NCBI GenBank assembly: GCA_949373145.1
Contig: CASICI010000029.1
Coordinates: 1 to 64,000 of the forward strand
Direction of reading: 5' to 3'
Source: an uncultured Phycisphaerales bacterium
GTDB lineage: Bacteria > Planctomycetota > Phycisphaerae > Phycisphaerales > SM1A02
DNA: 64,000 bases
The position numbers were made by a program, and so were the translations under genes. This document shows positions 48,842 through 58,819 of the stretch, in pieces (the first letter of the stretch is position 1; every line of letters begins with the position of its first letter). A model generated the notes under the pieces. It had not been told where the DNA came from. It searched no databases and saw only the letters and a list, made by a program, of their open reading frames with translations.

Positions 48842-51595
48842 ATGACTGATTCGTCAAGACACGAACGCTTTCGCGCAGTGACCCCGGGGTTGCGTCGCAT
48901 CCTCCTGCTGGTGCTGGTCGGATTCGGGCTCATGTCGCTCGATTCGATCTACCTGCTGGGTGTTCGTTTCTTCGCGGAGGTCGCCGCGACACCAGCGGAC
49001 ACCTTGATTTCGATCTGGGCGTTTCTGATCCATGTGATCCTGGGCCTGCTCCTGGTGGTGCCGGTGGTGCTGTACGGCTTCGGTCATCTTCTTCGCGCAC
49101 GCCGATCTCCCAACCGAAATGCGCGTCGTGTCGGCTACGTCCTCTTCGCGACCTCTCTCATCCTGCTGTTGTCCGGGGTTCTGCTGCTTCGCGTCGAGGG
49201 ACTCTTCATGCCCTTTTCGGATGGGGACTCCCGCGCTCTGATCTGGTGGGCGCACGTGCTTGCGCCATTGGTGGTGGTCTGGTTGTTCATCGCCCATCGC
49301 ATGGTCGGACCGCGTCTGCAATGGCGAGTCGGCATTCGCTGGGCCGGGATCGGCTCCGCTGTGCTGGCCGTCCTCTTCGTCTTTCATTCCAACGGCGGCG
49401 AACCGGTGATCAGGGATCTGGACACCTCCGGAATGAGTCTCACCAATGCGCGGATCAGCGGGGCGGAGTCGATCTCCGTCACCGATCTGACCGATGTCGC
49501 TTCCTGCATCGCCTGCCACCCTGATGTGCACGCGTCATGGTCCGGCAGCGCGCATCGATTCTCCTCCTTCGACAATCCGATCTACGCCGCCACCGCCCGC
49601 GATGCGCGATCCGGAGGTGTGCATCTCTCCAACTTCTGTGCGGGCTGTCACGATCCGGTCCTGCTGGCCTCGGGCACGCTTGACGACCCTCGGCTGGATG
49701 ATGCCACCGTCGATCCCACGTCGATCCCCGGGGCCACCGCCGGAGTGAACTGTCTGGTGTGTCATTCGATCGTCGATGCCGAGCCATCTGGAAACGGATC
49801 ATGGACCATTCATCCGCCCACACGCTATCCCTTTCATGATTCGGAGTGGGACGGACTCAAGTGGGTCAATCGTCAGCTGATCCGGGCTCGACCGGAACTC
49901 CATGCACGCACCATGCTCGTTCCCGGGGTCACGGACTCCGCGGTGTTCTGTGGCAGTTGTCACAAGGCATGGATTCCAGAGGATCTCAACGACTATCGCT
50001 GGCTGGCGGGCCAGAACCACTACGACTCCTGGCGATTGAGTGGTGTCTCCGGACACGGTCTCGATTCGTGGCGCTGGCCGGAACACGCCATCACCGACTG
50101 CAACGTGTGTCACATGCCCCTTCAGCCTTCGGCGGGCATGGCGGCACGCATCCGCGATGACTCTTCGGTGCTGAAGGTTCACGACCATCAGTTCGCCTCC
50201 GGAAACACAGCTCTGATGGAGCTCCTCCAGCTTCCGGACAAGGCGGAACGACTGGCGGCGAGCAAGGCCGCGCTGGCTGGTTCGATGCGTGTCGACATCA
50301 TCGGACTGCGTGAGGGCGGCGTGATCGACGGTCCCTTCATCGGGCCGATACGCCCCGAGAATCCCACTCTGGTTCGCGGGCGACCGTACCTCCTGGAGGT
50401 CGTGAGTCGCAATCTCGCCACCGGCCATGCCTTCACCCAGGGAACCGCCGACAGCAACGAGATCTGGCTTGAACTGACCGTTCGTGACGGGGATCGCATC
50501 CTCGCGCACAGCGGACTCATTGATGAGGCTGGTGTGGTCGATCCCGACGCGTATCGCCTGAACTCGTTCGTGATCGACTCCGAGGGTCATCGAGTCGAGA
50601 ACCGATCGGCCGGACGCATCTTCACCAAGGTCTACGATCACCAGGTGCCACCGGGTGCGGCCGCGGTCACGCATTACAGACTTGATGTCCCGGAGGATCT
50701 CGAAGGTCCTCTGACGATCGAGGTCGTGATGCGGTATCGAAAATTCGATGAGCAGTTGATGGCGTTCGTCTACGGCCCCGTCGATGGAAGAGCGCTCGTC
50801 AAGACGCTGCCGGCCGTCGAGATCACCCGCGATCGCGTGGTCCTTTCCATCGATGGAAAGACGGCAGTGGATTCCGTGTCGCCGCTCGAAGCACCTGCCG
50901 AATCCTGGGAGCGACTCTATGACTACGGGATCGGCCTGTTCCGAACCGGAAAACAGGGAAGCTTTCGACAATCGGAGAACGCCTTCGAGATGGTGGAAGC
51001 TCTGGGCCGCCTCGAAGGAGCCTACGGGCTCGCTCGCGTGCTCGAACGTCAGGGGCGCCTCGATGAGGCGATCGCCTCACTGGAACGTGCCTCCGCGCCC
51101 GAATCGACGGTGATGCCCTGGGGCGTCACCTATCTCTCGGGACAGATCGATCTGAAGCGTGGGCGTTTCGATTCCGCGCGGGAACGTCTGGAGGCTCTGG
51201 CATTCGAGCAACCGGAGCGTTTTCCCGGAGCCACCGCTCGCGGGTTTGATTTTCACGGCTACGACAGGCTTCTTCTTTCACTCGCCGGTCTGGAACTGCG
51301 TCTGGCGAACCCCGAAGAACCCGAGCTCTACGAAAAGGCACTGGGCATGATCGAGATCGTCCTGAAGCGCAACCCCGAGTCGGCACGTGCCTACTGGCTT
51401 CGTGCGCAGGCTCAGGAAGGGCTTGGTCGCTCCGAGGATGCTGCCGTCTCTCGAGATCTGAACGCTCGTTATCGAATCGATGAGCAAGCCGGTGAAGCCG
51501 CGATCAGAGACGCACGCAAGCGGTATCCTGCCGCCGATCATGCCGCGAATCCCCAGGCGATCTATCCACTTTCCTCATCCGAGGTCGACTCTTGA
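48842..51595 (+). CDS. Membrane multihaem cytochrome c (5 CxxCH) with N-terminal TM bundle and C-terminal TPR
   Basis: CIACH, CAGCH, CLVCH, CGSCH, CNVCH; N-terminal TM helices; C-terminal TPR-like repeats. Confidence 0.88.
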   Translation: MTDSSRHERFRAVTPGLRRILLLVLVGFGLMSLDSIYLLGVRFFAEVAATPADTLISIWAFLIHVILGLLLVVPVVLYGFGHLLRARRSPNRNARRVGYVLFATSLILLLSGVLLLRVEGLFMPFSDGDSRALIWWAHVLAPLVVVWLFIAHRMVGPRLQWRVGIRWAGIGSAVLAVLFVFHSNGGEPVIRDLDTSGMSLTNARISGAESISVTDLTDVASCIACHPDVHASWSGSAHRFSSFDNPIYAATARDARSGGVHLSNFCAGCHDPVLLASGTLDDPRLDDATVDPTSIPGATAGVNCLVCHSIVDAEPSGNGSWTIHPPTRYPFHDSEWDGLKWVNRQLIRARPELHARTMLVPGVTDSAVFCGSCHKAWIPEDLNDYRWLAGQNHYDSWRLSGVSGHGLDSWRWPEHAITDCNVCHMPLQPSAGMAARIRDDSSVLKVHDHQFASGNTALMELLQLPDKAERLAASKAALAGSMRVDIIGLREGGVIDGPFIGPIRPENPTLVRGRPYLLEVVSRNLATGHAFTQGTADSNEIWLELTVRDGDRILAHSGLIDEAGVVDPDAYRLNSFVIDSEGHRVENRSAGRIFTKVYDHQVPPGAAAVTHYRLDVPEDLEGPLTIEVVMRYRKFDEQLMAFVYGPVDGRALVKTLPAVEITRDRVVLSIDGKTAVDSVSPLEAPAESWERLYDYGIGLFRTGKQGSFRQSENAFEMVEALGRLEGAYGLARVLERQGRLDEAIASLERASAPESTVMPWGVTYLSGQIDLKRGRFDSARERLEALAFEQPERFPGATARGFDFHGYDRLLLSLAGLELRLANPEEPELYEKALGMIEIVLKRNPESARAYWLRAQAQEGLGRSEDAAVSRDLNARYRIDEQAGEAAIRDARKRYPAADHAANPQAIYPLSSSEVDS

Positions 51596-53409
51596 CCGTC
51601 CCGCGCGACGATGACAGACCGGGACGCAGCTCCCGTGGAGAACGTCGCGTTCTGGGCGTGATTCTCGCCGGAGGGATCGGTGGCATCATCGTGGTCCTGC
51701 TCGTGATCCTTCTGCGATCCGAGGAGACCGAACCTTCGTCGGAAATCACCGGCAAGGCGCTCGTGCCCGTTCCTGAAACCACCTCTGAGTCGAGAAGACT
51801 CCCACCATTCGCCGCATCCTTCACGGACGTGGCCCAAGACTCCGGCGTGCGTCATGCACAGTCCAGTGGCGCCACGGGTGAACGACTTCTTCCTGAAACG
51901 ATGGGTAGTGGAGTCGCCATCGGTGATCTCGATGATGACGGCGATCCGGATCTTCTCTTTTCGAACTACGGTGGCACACCTCGTCTCTATCGAAACGACA
52001 CCTCGCCCGAGGGCGTGCTGAGATTCACCGATGTGACCGAAGGCAGTGGACTCGAGGCGGTCACGGCGACGACCACCGCGGCACTGGGCGACATCGACGG
52101 AGATGGCCGACTGGATCTCCTGCTCGGACGTGTCGGAACCGATCCTCTCTTCCGAAACACCGGAGAGATGACCTTCGTCCGCAGCGAGGAGCTCGGTGAG
52201 GGCTGGACGACGGCAGCCGGGTTCTTCGACGCCGATGGTGATCGGGATGCCGATCTTCTGGTGGCCAGCTACGTCGAATGGACACCGGAACTGGATCGTG
52301 AAGTCGATTTCACTCTGGATGGCATCGGTCGTGCCTACGGTCCTCCCACCGGCTTTTCCGGTACCGATCTTCGACTTCTGATCAACGACGGAAACGGTCT
52401 CTTCGTCGACGAGGCCGAGTCCCGCGGGTTGATGATCCGACGGGCCGATCGTGGTGTTTCAGTGATGAAGGCGCTCGGTCTTCTTCTCGTCGATGTCGAT
52501 CGCGACGGTGACACTGACATCCTCATCGCCAACGACACGACCGCGAACCGTCTGTTTCTCAATGATGGAAACGGAACCTTCAGCGAGGACGCGGCGCGGC
52601 TCGGTGTCGCCTTCGACCTCGACGGAAATGCGACGGGGGCCATGGGAGTCGACGCCGTTCGCGACCCATCCACAGCGGAACTCTTGTTCGCGGTGGGAAA
52701 CTTCGCCAACGAATCCTCCTCTCTGTATCGCCAGCGCGGTGGCGTCGCGTTTCGCGATGAATCCGCGGTGAGCGGCATCGGTTTCGCCACTCGCAACCCG
52801 CTCACTTTCGGGACTCTCCTTCTCGACCTCGATCTCGATGGCCTGCCTGATCTGATTCAGATCAACGGCCACATCGAACCTGAGATTCTCAGAGTGCAGA
52901 AGGGGCAGCAGTATCGTCAGCGTGCACAGGTCTTCCGCGGTGTCGGTGAAGTGGGTCGGTTTCGCACCGTCGGCTCCGATCGTCTGGGCGATCTGGCTCT
53001 TCCCATGGTCGGTCGAGCCGCCGCGTCCGGTGATCTCGATGGTGACGGTGATTACGACCTGGTCGTGACACGTCTCGATGATGTGCCCCTGGTCCTTCGC
53101 AACGACCTCGACCCCGAGCAGGACGATGTTCTCATCGTCGAAGTACGTGGCCGGATGGCCAACGCAGGTGGCGAGGGTGTGCGACTTGACGTGCGGGATG
53201 CGGATGGCAAGATTCTCTGGACAGGGGAACTCACCCGGACTCGTTCGTACCTGTCTCAGTCACAACCGAGACTCCTTCTCGGGCTGGAGGCATGCCGCCG
53301 TCCCTTGACCGTGCAGGCCACGTTTCCTTCGGGCTCCGTGGTCACTCGAACCACCGATGGTTCGGAGCCCGTCGTCATCGACGCACCTCGAGGCGCGTCG
53401 GCCAGATGA
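51592..53409 (+). CDS. FG-GAP / CRTAC1-like membrane-anchored protein
   Basis: IGDLDDDGDPDLLFSNYGGTPRLYRND; DVDRDGDTDILIANDTTANRLFLNDGNGTF; TTG start overlaps preceding TGA. Confidence 0.88.
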   Translation: MTVPRDDDRPGRSSRGERRVLGVILAGGIGGIIVVLLVILLRSEETEPSSEITGKALVPVPETTSESRRLPPFAASFTDVAQDSGVRHAQSSGATGERLLPETMGSGVAIGDLDDDGDPDLLFSNYGGTPRLYRNDTSPEGVLRFTDVTEGSGLEAVTATTTAALGDIDGDGRLDLLLGRVGTDPLFRNTGEMTFVRSEELGEGWTTAAGFFDADGDRDADLLVASYVEWTPELDREVDFTLDGIGRAYGPPTGFSGTDLRLLINDGNGLFVDEAESRGLMIRRADRGVSVMKALGLLLVDVDRDGDTDILIANDTTANRLFLNDGNGTFSEDAARLGVAFDLDGNATGAMGVDAVRDPSTAELLFAVGNFANESSSLYRQRGGVAFRDESAVSGIGFATRNPLTFGTLLLDLDLDGLPDLIQINGHIEPEILRVQKGQQYRQRAQVFRGVGEVGRFRTVGSDRLGDLALPMVGRAAASGDLDGDGDYDLVVTRLDDVPLVLRNDLDPEQDDVLIVEVRGRMANAGGEGVRLDVRDADGKILWTGELTRTRSYLSQSQPRLLLGLEACRRPLTVQATFPSGSVVTRTTDGSEPVVIDAPRGASAR

Positions 53410-53445
53410 AAAAAAGAGCCCCCGACGAATCGTCGGAGGCTCTTG
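53410..53445. terminator. Bidirectional terminator between convergent genes
   Basis: aaaaaaagagcccccgacga-atcgtcggaggctctt. Confidence 0.85.
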
Positions 53446-53476
53446 ACTGTCAACCTGATGTCGTCGCCCGAGAGGC

Positions 53477-56017
53477 TCAGCCGGTACAGCTGCCCCAGGT
53501 GCTCAGAATGATCGCAAGGTCCTGGCCGTCGACGGTGTTGTCACCGTTGAGGTCCGCGACGCTTCCGTCGAGCCCCCATGCACTCAGGACCACGGCAAGA
53601 TCCGAGCCTCCGACTTCGCCGTCTCCGTTGAAGTCCGCCGGGCAGGCAGGTGCTTCCTCGCAGATCAGTCGGTTGATGGAGAACTCATCGACCCCAGCTT
53701 CAGTGATCGAATTGTTGGGGTTGTCGGTGGCCACGAATCGAACCTGGACCGTTGCGGTGGGTTCGACGAGTTCGGACACCACGAAGGTTCGCGGGTACCA
53801 GTTGCTGTCGATCCCCTCGAGCTGACCGTTGCCGTTGGTGTCGGCATCGACCTCGTGGGCGAGCACCCAGTCTGAGCCGTTGTTCGAGACTTCGATCAGC
53901 ATCGAGTCGGCGTCAGCGGGGGTTCCTGAGGCATCATCGCAGTTGAACCAGACCATGACCGAAATCTCGGCATCACCCTCTGTAAGGTCGATGACGGGCG
54001 AGAGCAGTGTGACCGAACCGGAGTCGAGGTCGTTGCTGCCGGCGGTGGCACCCGCAGCACCGTTCTGGGTGACGTAGCAGAGCGTGCCATCATCACTGGC
54101 ATCTTCATCGGGAGCCATCTGCTGGCCCGAGCTGAAGGTGCCGTTGGGATCGGCGATCCCCCAGAAGCCTGCGGTGGTCCCCACGCTGGCACTGGTGGTG
54201 AACCCATCGGTGCCTGATTCGAATGACTCGACGACCAGTATTTCGCCGGTGGCGGGACTGGTCTGGTAGTTGCTGGTGGGTGCGTTGCTGGGATCAGCGA
54301 AGTCGAGTCCACTGAGTTCGGCGCTCATGTAGTACTGGATGGTGCTTCCACAGTCGAGTGAAGGAAGCAGGGCTCGCCAGCTGGTGCCGCCGAGTGACTG
54401 GAGTTCCGAAGTCTCGAAGGCCGCTCCATCGATCGAGTAGTTGAGGAGTGCGGTTCCCGGCGTGATCGTTCCGCCGATTTCCGAAAGCCGGATGGGGACT
54501 TCAGTGATCACGCCCGGTTCGATCGTGGTGGGAAGGCCGTCGGGATATGCGAAGTCGATTCTCAGTGGTGGCTTGTTCATCCACACCGAGAATCCCGAGC
54601 AACGTGCCTGGAAGATGTCGATGTAGCCGTCGCCGTTGAAGTCGACGGGGGCGATGTCGAAGCTTGCGGACAATTCCGAACTTGGAATCGGCAGCGTGTT
54701 CTCCACGAAGAGTTCGTTGACATTGCCGGTGTTCTCGTACAGATGGGACCGGCGTCCGGTGCTCGGGCAGAATGAGGGAAGGTCGGCGTCGACATCGGCC
54801 ACGAAGCAGTCGAGGTCGCCGTCATTGTCAAGGTCGAAGCATGACGGGGTGTTTCCGAATTCGCTCAGTGAGTCGCCGATCACATAGGTGGTGAAGTTGG
54901 CTCGTCCGTCGCTGCCGTTTCCGGTGTTGATCGCATAACGGTCCTGAGAGTCATCGATGATGATCATGTCCATGTCGGCATCGCCGTCGAGGTCATCCAC
55001 CTTGAAGTGGTAGGGCGCACCCGAATAGACCAGATCGGTGTTGAAATCGGTGCCTGGCGTGGTGCCTTCGTTGTAGAAGATCTCGACGATGTTGGCGCCG
55101 AGCGTGTTGCACGCGGCGATGTCGATCTTGCCGTCGTTGTTGAAGTCCGCGGCCTCGGCGGCATTTCCGAAATCCGTCGAGAGTTCGGAGCTGGTCATGA
55201 CCGTGTTCAACGTGTCATAGAAGTAACCGGGACCGGGGCCCGCAGGATCGTCTCCCCAGTTGAAGAGGAGTTTGGCGTTGTAGTCATCCGAGGAATTTTC
55301 GGGAGGACTCGCCTGGCACTCTCCCGGGTCGTTGGTGTCACCGTCACCGTTGATGTCGATGCAGTAGGTGCCACTCGTCTCTGGAGTGTCGTAATCCGTG
55401 TAGAACAGGTCGACATAGCCGTCGCCGTTGAAGTCGGCCCATGCGATGTCACAGAAACGAGGGTTTGCGACGCTGCCGTTGATCGCGAACATCTCTGGAA
55501 TTCGAAGGTGCTCGTGCTTGAAGCCGAGCCAGTTGCCGTTCTGGTCGTTGCCGAGGTTCAAGTGGACTCTGGGCTGGCCGAGTGTCCAGTCCATGTCGTC
55601 ACTCATCGTGGTGGCTGTGACCAGATCGAGGAATCCGTCGTTGTTCACGTCCATGGCTTCGACGTTGCGGTCGTTGGAGGGTGCGGCGAAACCGTCGTCT
55701 CCCGCGAGGTCGGAACTCGTGGCGAATTCATCGGTGCGGTCGGTCAGGACACCGTCCTCGTTCATCAACAGCAGGTTGGGCCATCCGCCTTCGATGGAAC
55801 CGACGAATTTGATGGCGACGGCGACGTCGACATCTCCATCGTTGTCGAAGTCTCCCCAGGTGATGTCCTTCTCGAGATTGAGATATTCGAATGTGGGATC
55901 GAGAATCAGTCTCTCGTCGGTCTCATTCACCAGTTCAAGAGTGTTGAACTGAGCGTGTGCCAATCCTGCTGGAAGCAGCAGGCTTGCAAGTGTGATGATT
56001 CTGAGTTCGGATCGCAT
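53477..56017 (-). CDS. Secreted FG-GAP repeat protein with C-terminal dockerin-like module
   Basis: Signal peptide; many D.N.DG.D repeats; C-terminal CPADFNGDGEVGGSDLAVVLSAWGLDGSVADLNGDNTVDGQDLAIILSTWGSCTG. Confidence 0.9.
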   Translation of the reverse strand: MRSELRIITLASLLLPAGLAHAQFNTLELVNETDERLILDPTFEYLNLEKDITWGDFDNDGDVDVAVAIKFVGSIEGGWPNLLLMNEDGVLTDRTDEFATSSDLAGDDGFAAPSNDRNVEAMDVNNDGFLDLVTATTMSDDMDWTLGQPRVHLNLGNDQNGNWLGFKHEHLRIPEMFAINGSVANPRFCDIAWADFNGDGYVDLFYTDYDTPETSGTYCIDINGDGDTNDPGECQASPPENSSDDYNAKLLFNWGDDPAGPGPGYFYDTLNTVMTSSELSTDFGNAAEAADFNNDGKIDIAACNTLGANIVEIFYNEGTTPGTDFNTDLVYSGAPYHFKVDDLDGDADMDMIIIDDSQDRYAINTGNGSDGRANFTTYVIGDSLSEFGNTPSCFDLDNDGDLDCFVADVDADLPSFCPSTGRRSHLYENTGNVNELFVENTLPIPSSELSASFDIAPVDFNGDGYIDIFQARCSGFSVWMNKPPLRIDFAYPDGLPTTIEPGVITEVPIRLSEIGGTITPGTALLNYSIDGAAFETSELQSLGGTSWRALLPSLDCGSTIQYYMSAELSGLDFADPSNAPTSNYQTSPATGEILVVESFESGTDGFTTSASVGTTAGFWGIADPNGTFSSGQQMAPDEDASDDGTLCYVTQNGAAGATAGSNDLDSGSVTLLSPVIDLTEGDAEISVMVWFNCDDASGTPADADSMLIEVSNNGSDWVLAHEVDADTNGNGQLEGIDSNWYPRTFVVSELVEPTATVQVRFVATDNPNNSITEAGVDEFSINRLICEEAPACPADFNGDGEVGGSDLAVVLSAWGLDGSVADLNGDNTVDGQDLAIILSTWGSCTG

Positions 56018-56098
56018 GATTTTCTGCTCCAGAGTCGTTGCAGTGGGAAGCGGTCTGTCCGCTGTGGGTGTGGGGTGGGGAAATTCGTGTCTGTCTTT

Positions 56099-57781
56099 TC
56101 AGCCGCCTGAGCATGGGCCCCAGTTGGCGAGTACCAATGAGAGGTCCGCGCCTGTGATCTGTCCGTCTCCATCGAGATCGGCACTGGCATTGGCGGTACC
56201 CCATGCAGAGAGGATGACTGCAAGGTCGGGGCCACTCACGCTACCGTCCTCGTTGATGTCGGCGATGCAGATGCAGGCGTCCAGGACACCATCGTCGTCA
56301 TCGTCCAGAGAGGAGTCTTCGAGGATTTCGAGCAGATCGGCGGTGCCATTGTCGTTGCAATCCTCGGGCGTCTCATCCAAGGCCTCCATGAGGAAGGCCG
56401 CATCTTCAAGGTCGGTGTCGCCGTCCTGGTCGATGTCGCCGATGGAGCACGCGTCGTCCGGCGTGAGCACGTTGTCCTGTTCGAAGCACAGTTGAAAGGC
56501 CTCGAAGTCATTCATGTCCACATCTTCATCGCCGTCGTAATCGAATTCGATTCTGCCGAGCGAGTCCAGGAATTGGATCAACGAATCCTTCTCGCTCTGG
56601 GACAGAGCCGCGAAAAGCGCCATGCTGTCGCTGGCTTCTCCGAACAGACCGTGTTCGGTGATGGCCGTGGTCACGCGTGCTTCGAAGTCGCCGCTGCCCG
56701 CTCGTCCATCATGAAGCATGGCCTGTCGCCAGCGAAGTCCCCAGAGAGGCGGTGTCCTCATTTCACATTCGAAGGCATCGCCAAGTCTCACGCCATCGCC
56801 CAGAGTTCCCATGCAATGCAGAAGGAAATCACCATAGGGCTTGAAATCGCGGTTTCTCAGGAAGGATTCGAGTGCGGGGTCATCCGCGGTCGTCAGGGTC
56901 GGTGAGTGGCATGCGGCACATCCCACGTTGTTGAAGATCGCTTCGCCGGTCATGCCCGACTTCGGGGTCTGGGGCGGGGGGGCGAGATATCGCTGATACG
57001 TGGTCACTCGGTCGATGAATTCAAGGCCGTTCGCGTCGGGCTGATCTTCCGGGTCCGCCACGGTGTCACAGGTATCCAGAAGCGCCTCGTCACCGTTCGG
57101 TGCGAGTTCATCCGGCAGCAGTCTGTTGGTGAGTCCCATTTCACCGAGTGAAGCGTCCGCACTGAAACTCAGCACCGTGGGCAGTTGTGCCTTCCAGCCG
57201 AATCGGCCGACGCGCGTCACCCCCGGCGCTTCGAGTGCTTCGCTCACGCTGGCGCGTCCACTCACACCGTCGCCGTCACTGTCGAAAGGGTCTTCCATGG
57301 CGAGCAGCGTCGAATCGGCAATTGCCTCCACGAGTCCGTAGGCCAGTGCGCCATTGGTGATGTGATTCACCACGATCGAGGCTTCCGCGGGAATCTCTTC
57401 GTGGCATTCACTGTTGATGGCGCTCAGCTGATGAACAGGGCCGCCAAGGTGCGTCAGATCGACGAAGGAACCTTTGTCATCCCCGCCGAAGAATGTCACT
57501 TCGATGGTGCCGGGACCACCGACGATGGTTCCGGTGCCGTGGCATGACTGGCAGTTCGATTTGTTGAACAGAGGTCCAAGCCCCTGAGCGATCGTGACTG
57601 GTGTGCCGTAGTCGATTCTGCCCTGAAGCCACGCATCGAATTGGGCATTCGAGAGCTCTCGGAATGGTTCTCCACTTCGTTCCTGCAAGGCGAGGTCGTC
57701 TCCGGCAGAGCCCAGAAGGGGGCTGCCGCATGTGACTGCTGCAAGAACCAAGATGCCGGCGGTACCGAACCTTGGGGTCAT
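56099..57781 (-). CDS. Dihaem oxidoreductase (DHOR-like) with C-terminal dockerin-like module
   Basis: FNKSNCQSCHGTG, NNVGCAACHSP; C-terminal DINEDGSVSGPDLAVILSAWGTANASADLDGDGQITGADLSLVLANWGPCSGG. Confidence 0.88.
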   Translation of the reverse strand: MTPRFGTAGILVLAAVTCGSPLLGSAGDDLALQERSGEPFRELSNAQFDAWLQGRIDYGTPVTIAQGLGPLFNKSNCQSCHGTGTIVGGPGTIEVTFFGGDDKGSFVDLTHLGGPVHQLSAINSECHEEIPAEASIVVNHITNGALAYGLVEAIADSTLLAMEDPFDSDGDGVSGRASVSEALEAPGVTRVGRFGWKAQLPTVLSFSADASLGEMGLTNRLLPDELAPNGDEALLDTCDTVADPEDQPDANGLEFIDRVTTYQRYLAPPPQTPKSGMTGEAIFNNVGCAACHSPTLTTADDPALESFLRNRDFKPYGDFLLHCMGTLGDGVRLGDAFECEMRTPPLWGLRWRQAMLHDGRAGSGDFEARVTTAITEHGLFGEASDSMALFAALSQSEKDSLIQFLDSLGRIEFDYDGDEDVDMNDFEAFQLCFEQDNVLTPDDACSIGDIDQDGDTDLEDAAFLMEALDETPEDCNDNGTADLLEILEDSSLDDDDDGVLDACICIADINEDGSVSGPDLAVILSAWGTANASADLDGDGQITGADLSLVLANWGPCSGG

Positions 57782-58105
57782 GGAAGAACTCCTACTCTTA
57801 TATGAACAACTCGTTGGGGGGTTGGTTGAAACAGCTTTTCAGCTCTCTAAAGAGTACGTGGTGACCTCTCGAGGTCAAGAACAAACGGCTGTTGACAATT
57901 AAAAACGGATATTTATCAGGAACCGTTCTTCGAGGCATCTCGTTGAGTACGATCGGTTATCTGCCCGTTTCATCGGATTTGGAGCGTCCACATGCCGATT
58001 CAGCCTTCTGACACGTCGAAACCCTCTCTCGCGGTTGAACATCACTCTTTTTATCTCCGTCCTGCTCCTGGCGGGATGTGAGCGTGGTTCTGAGACCCCC
58101 TGTGG

Positions 58106-58819
58106 ATGCTTGAGGGTGTTTCCGGCACGACTGACGCTCGCCCTGCCCTCACTCAGGTTGCGGGTGACGCCCGGTTGAAGGTTGGCAAGCAACTCCTGGT
58201 GTCAGGGCGACTTGATGAATCGCTGATCATCTTCGACACCGTGATCCAGGATCGTCCTGACCTCGCCAGAGCGCATTTTCTCAAAGGGATGGCACTTCAC
58301 GGCAAGAAGTCACACGCTCAGGCCCTGTCCCAGTACCTGAAGGCGGAGGCCCTCGAACAGGACTTCGCCGAGTACGGACTCCTCGATTACTACATCGCGT
58401 GGAGTGCGTTCTACGCCGGCGACTCCGAGTTGTCCCGGGTCCGTGTGGAACGCAGCCTGCAGGATGCTCCCGAACAAGCCGACACGACGTTCCTCGCAGG
58501 TCTTCTCGCCTTCAATGACGATCGTCTCGAGGCTGCGGAGGAGTCGTTTCGGCGGGTGCTTGAGTACGCGGCCCTCGAGCCCGAGCCCATCCGAAGCCGG
58601 GAGCTGCGACGTGCCTGGATCAGATTGTCCGATGTTCTGGCTCGTGATGAGCGACAGGATGAAGCCCTTGAGGCCATCACCAATGCCATCCAGATCAGTC
58701 CGGAGTTCGCCGAATCATGGTTTCGAAAGGGGTCGCTGCTTTCCCGGCTCGGGCGTGCGTCGGAGGCTGAAGAGGCTCTGGCACGCTGGCGCGAGCTTGG
58801 TGGGGGAAGTGGATCATGA
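58106..58819 (+). CDS. TPR lipoprotein, probably beginning near 58035 in another frame
   Basis: TPR repeats; upstream NITLFISVLLLAGCERGSET lipobox in a different frame suggests a frameshift near 58100. Confidence 0.75.
   Translation: MLEGVSGTTDARPALTQVAGDARLKVGKQLLVSGRLDESLIIFDTVIQDRPDLARAHFLKGMALHGKKSHAQALSQYLKAEALEQDFAEYGLLDYYIAWSAFYAGDSELSRVRVERSLQDAPEQADTTFLAGLLAFNDDRLEAAEESFRRVLEYAALEPEPIRSRELRRAWIRLSDVLARDERQDEALEAITNAIQISPEFAESWFRKGSLLSRLGRASEAEEALARWRELGGGSGS

Noticed and set aside
49799-50971. 390-aa minus-strand ORF
   Set aside because: Antisense to the multihaem cytochrome with clear CxxCH sites on the plus strand
55007-56110. 367-aa plus-strand ORF rich in V/D
   Set aside because: Antisense of FG-GAP repeats in 53477-56017
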